The notes under the pieces are model-generated. The model saw nothing but the letters and a program-made list of their open reading frames with translations, was not told the DNA's origin and did not search any database. Shown piece by piece: positions 63,226 to 64,000 of a stretch of DNA of 64,000 bases. The position numbers and the translations under genes are program-made. Location: the NCBI GenBank assembly GCA_963730735.1, contig CAVSSX010000007.1:1550001-1614000 (forward strand), given 5' to 3'. The DNA comes from CAVSSX01 sp963730735. GTDB taxonomy: Bacteria; Actinomycetota; Acidimicrobiia; Acidimicrobiales; RAAP-2. Numbering within the stretch: position 1 is the first letter of the stretch; each line of letters starts with the position of its first letter.

Positions 63226-64000
63226 ATGGCGCTGGGTTCGGGTGATCTCGTCTTCTCGGCCGGGACACACCTGGCCACGCCGTTCCTCGACCGGTTGGCG
63301 CCCTCGCGGGCGGCCGGGTTCTCGGGCGTCTCGGTCTACCCGTTCGAGATCGAGGCCCTCCGGGCCGGGGGCATGCCTGACGCCGAGATCAGGGCCCGGG
63401 TGGCCGATGCCGACCTCCAGATCGGGGAGCTCGACGCCATCACCACCTGGATCCCCGGGCACCGCCCGCCCGCCGAGTACCCGGCGGAGCTGGCCGACGC
63501 CCTCATGACCGGGACGCCCGAGCGGTTGTGCCCGATGGCCGCCGCCGTGGGGGCGAGATCGCTCACCATCGTCGAGTTCTACGGTGGCCAGCCCTCGGTC
63601 GACGCCGCCACCGAGGGCTTCGCCCACGCCTGCGACGTGGCCGCCGAGGAGGGGGTGCTGCTCCACCTGGAGTTCCTGCCGTGGGCGGGCATCCCGGACC
63701 TGGCCGCGGCATGGGCCGTCGTGTCGGGGGCCGATCGCCCGAACGGCGGGATCCTCCTCGACAGCTGGCACTTCTTCCGGAGCGGCTCCACGCTCGAGGA
63801 GCTGGCCCGGCTGCCCGGGGACAAGGTCCTCTACGTCCAGATCGACGACGGCCCGGCCGAGCCCGAGGCCGACCTGGCCGAGGAGACCCAACACCGGCGG
63901 CTCCTGCCGGGGGAGGGGTCGTTCGACCTGGCCGGCATGTTCGAGACCCTCGAGGGCATCGGGTTCGCCGGACCGGTCGGGGTCGAGGTGTTCTCCGACG
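63226..64000 (+). CDS. Sugar phosphate isomerase/epimerase-type TIM barrel (runs off the window)
   Basis: The ATG at 63226 has GGGGGGAG upstream and the frame is open to the window end (258 codons). It reads MALGSGDLVFSAGTHLATPF, then SRAAGFSGVSVYPFEIEALR. TIVEFYGGQPSVDAATEGFA, LLHLEFLPWAGIPDLAAAWA (Glu metal ligand), GGILLDSWHFFRSG (Asp/His ligands) and VLYVQIDDGPAEP follow. This is the xylose isomerase-like/AP endonuclease 2 fold. Relatives are sugar epimerases or inosose dehydratases. The C-terminus is missing. Confidence 0.85.
   Translation, partial: MALGSGDLVFSAGTHLATPFLDRLAPSRAAGFSGVSVYPFEIEALRAGGMPDAEIRARVADADLQIGELDAITTWIPGHRPPAEYPAELADALMTGTPERLCPMAAAVGARSLTIVEFYGGQPSVDAATEGFAHACDVAAEEGVLLHLEFLPWAGIPDLAAAWAVVSGADRPNGGILLDSWHFFRSGSTLEELARLPGDKVLYVQIDDGPAEPEADLAEETQHRRLLPGEGSFDLAGMFETLEGIGFAGPVGVEVFSD

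Noticed and set aside
1..64000. Insertion sequences, phage genes, integrases or att sites near the tRNA
   Set aside because: No transposase, integrase or direct-repeat boundary was recognised on either strand.

Overview
The window is a high-GC chromosomal segment, almost certainly from an actinobacterium. Acidimicrobiia is the best guess. The evidence is the GC-rich codon use, several promoters that look leaderless, and a surface protein built from 42-residue GGYWLVASDGG-type repeats that I associate with that class. Other supporting genes are an LLM-class flavin oxidoreductase, a phosphotriesterase-family hydrolase, a cNMP-binding thioredoxin-reductase-like protein next to a UBP zinc finger, and AtuA. 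No insertion sequence, phage, CRISPR array or rRNA was seen. Many genes between about 1 and 47 kb are broken by one-base frameshifts, often in short G or C runs, while 48-64 kb is nearly intact. I read most of these as sequencing or assembly errors and give each such gene as one locus.

Layout. 0-5 kb is a selenocysteine module: the start of an acyl-CoA dehydrogenase, a tRNA-Sec(UCA), and two different selenoproteins of the U-G-S-C type. In both, an in-frame UGA is followed 11 nt later by an 8-bp hairpin with a GUG loop. Three paralogous partner proteins of unknown function accompany them. 5-9.6 kb holds a cNMP-binding/flavoprotein fusion, a UBP zinc finger, an SMP-30-like protein and an LLM-class flavin oxidoreductase. 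10-22.6 kb is a surface polysaccharide locus: glycosyltransferases, deacetylase, DUF2206-type membrane protein, repeat-glycosidase, hexapeptide acyltransferase and flippase. 23-31 kb is a mixed set of small enzymes, a large LuxR-type ATPase regulator and a membrane protein. 32-41 kb is a catabolic operon (AtuA, biotin-dependent acyl-CoA carboxylase, Rieske protein, amidohydrolase) divergent from a LysR regulator. 41-49.7 kb holds an antiporter, an AlkB-like dioxygenase behind a probable SOS box, a PlsC acyltransferase with a diiron protein, an amidohydrolase, a SpoIIE-type phosphatase and an SRPBCC-SDR fusion.

49.7-57 kb is a coherent membrane-lipid module: FAD oxidoreductase, DUF1365, cyclopropane-synthase-like methyltransferase and a desaturase in one overlapping operon. 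It faces a CarH-like cobalamin-binding regulator, and a second desaturase lies nearby. A 14-nt motif is shared between the regulator's promoter and the promoter region of the lipid operon. This suggests light- or cobalamin-responsive lipid remodelling. 57-64 kb carries acyl-CoA metabolism genes (acyl-CoA synthetase, hotdog thioesterase-like proteins, SnoaL-like protein), a phosphotriesterase-like hydrolase, an anti-sigma partner-switching pair and the start of a sugar-phosphate isomerase/epimerase.

The most novel part is the compact set of selC, two UGSC selenoproteins and three partner paralogues. The most coherent regulatory story is the CarH-like/lipid operon.
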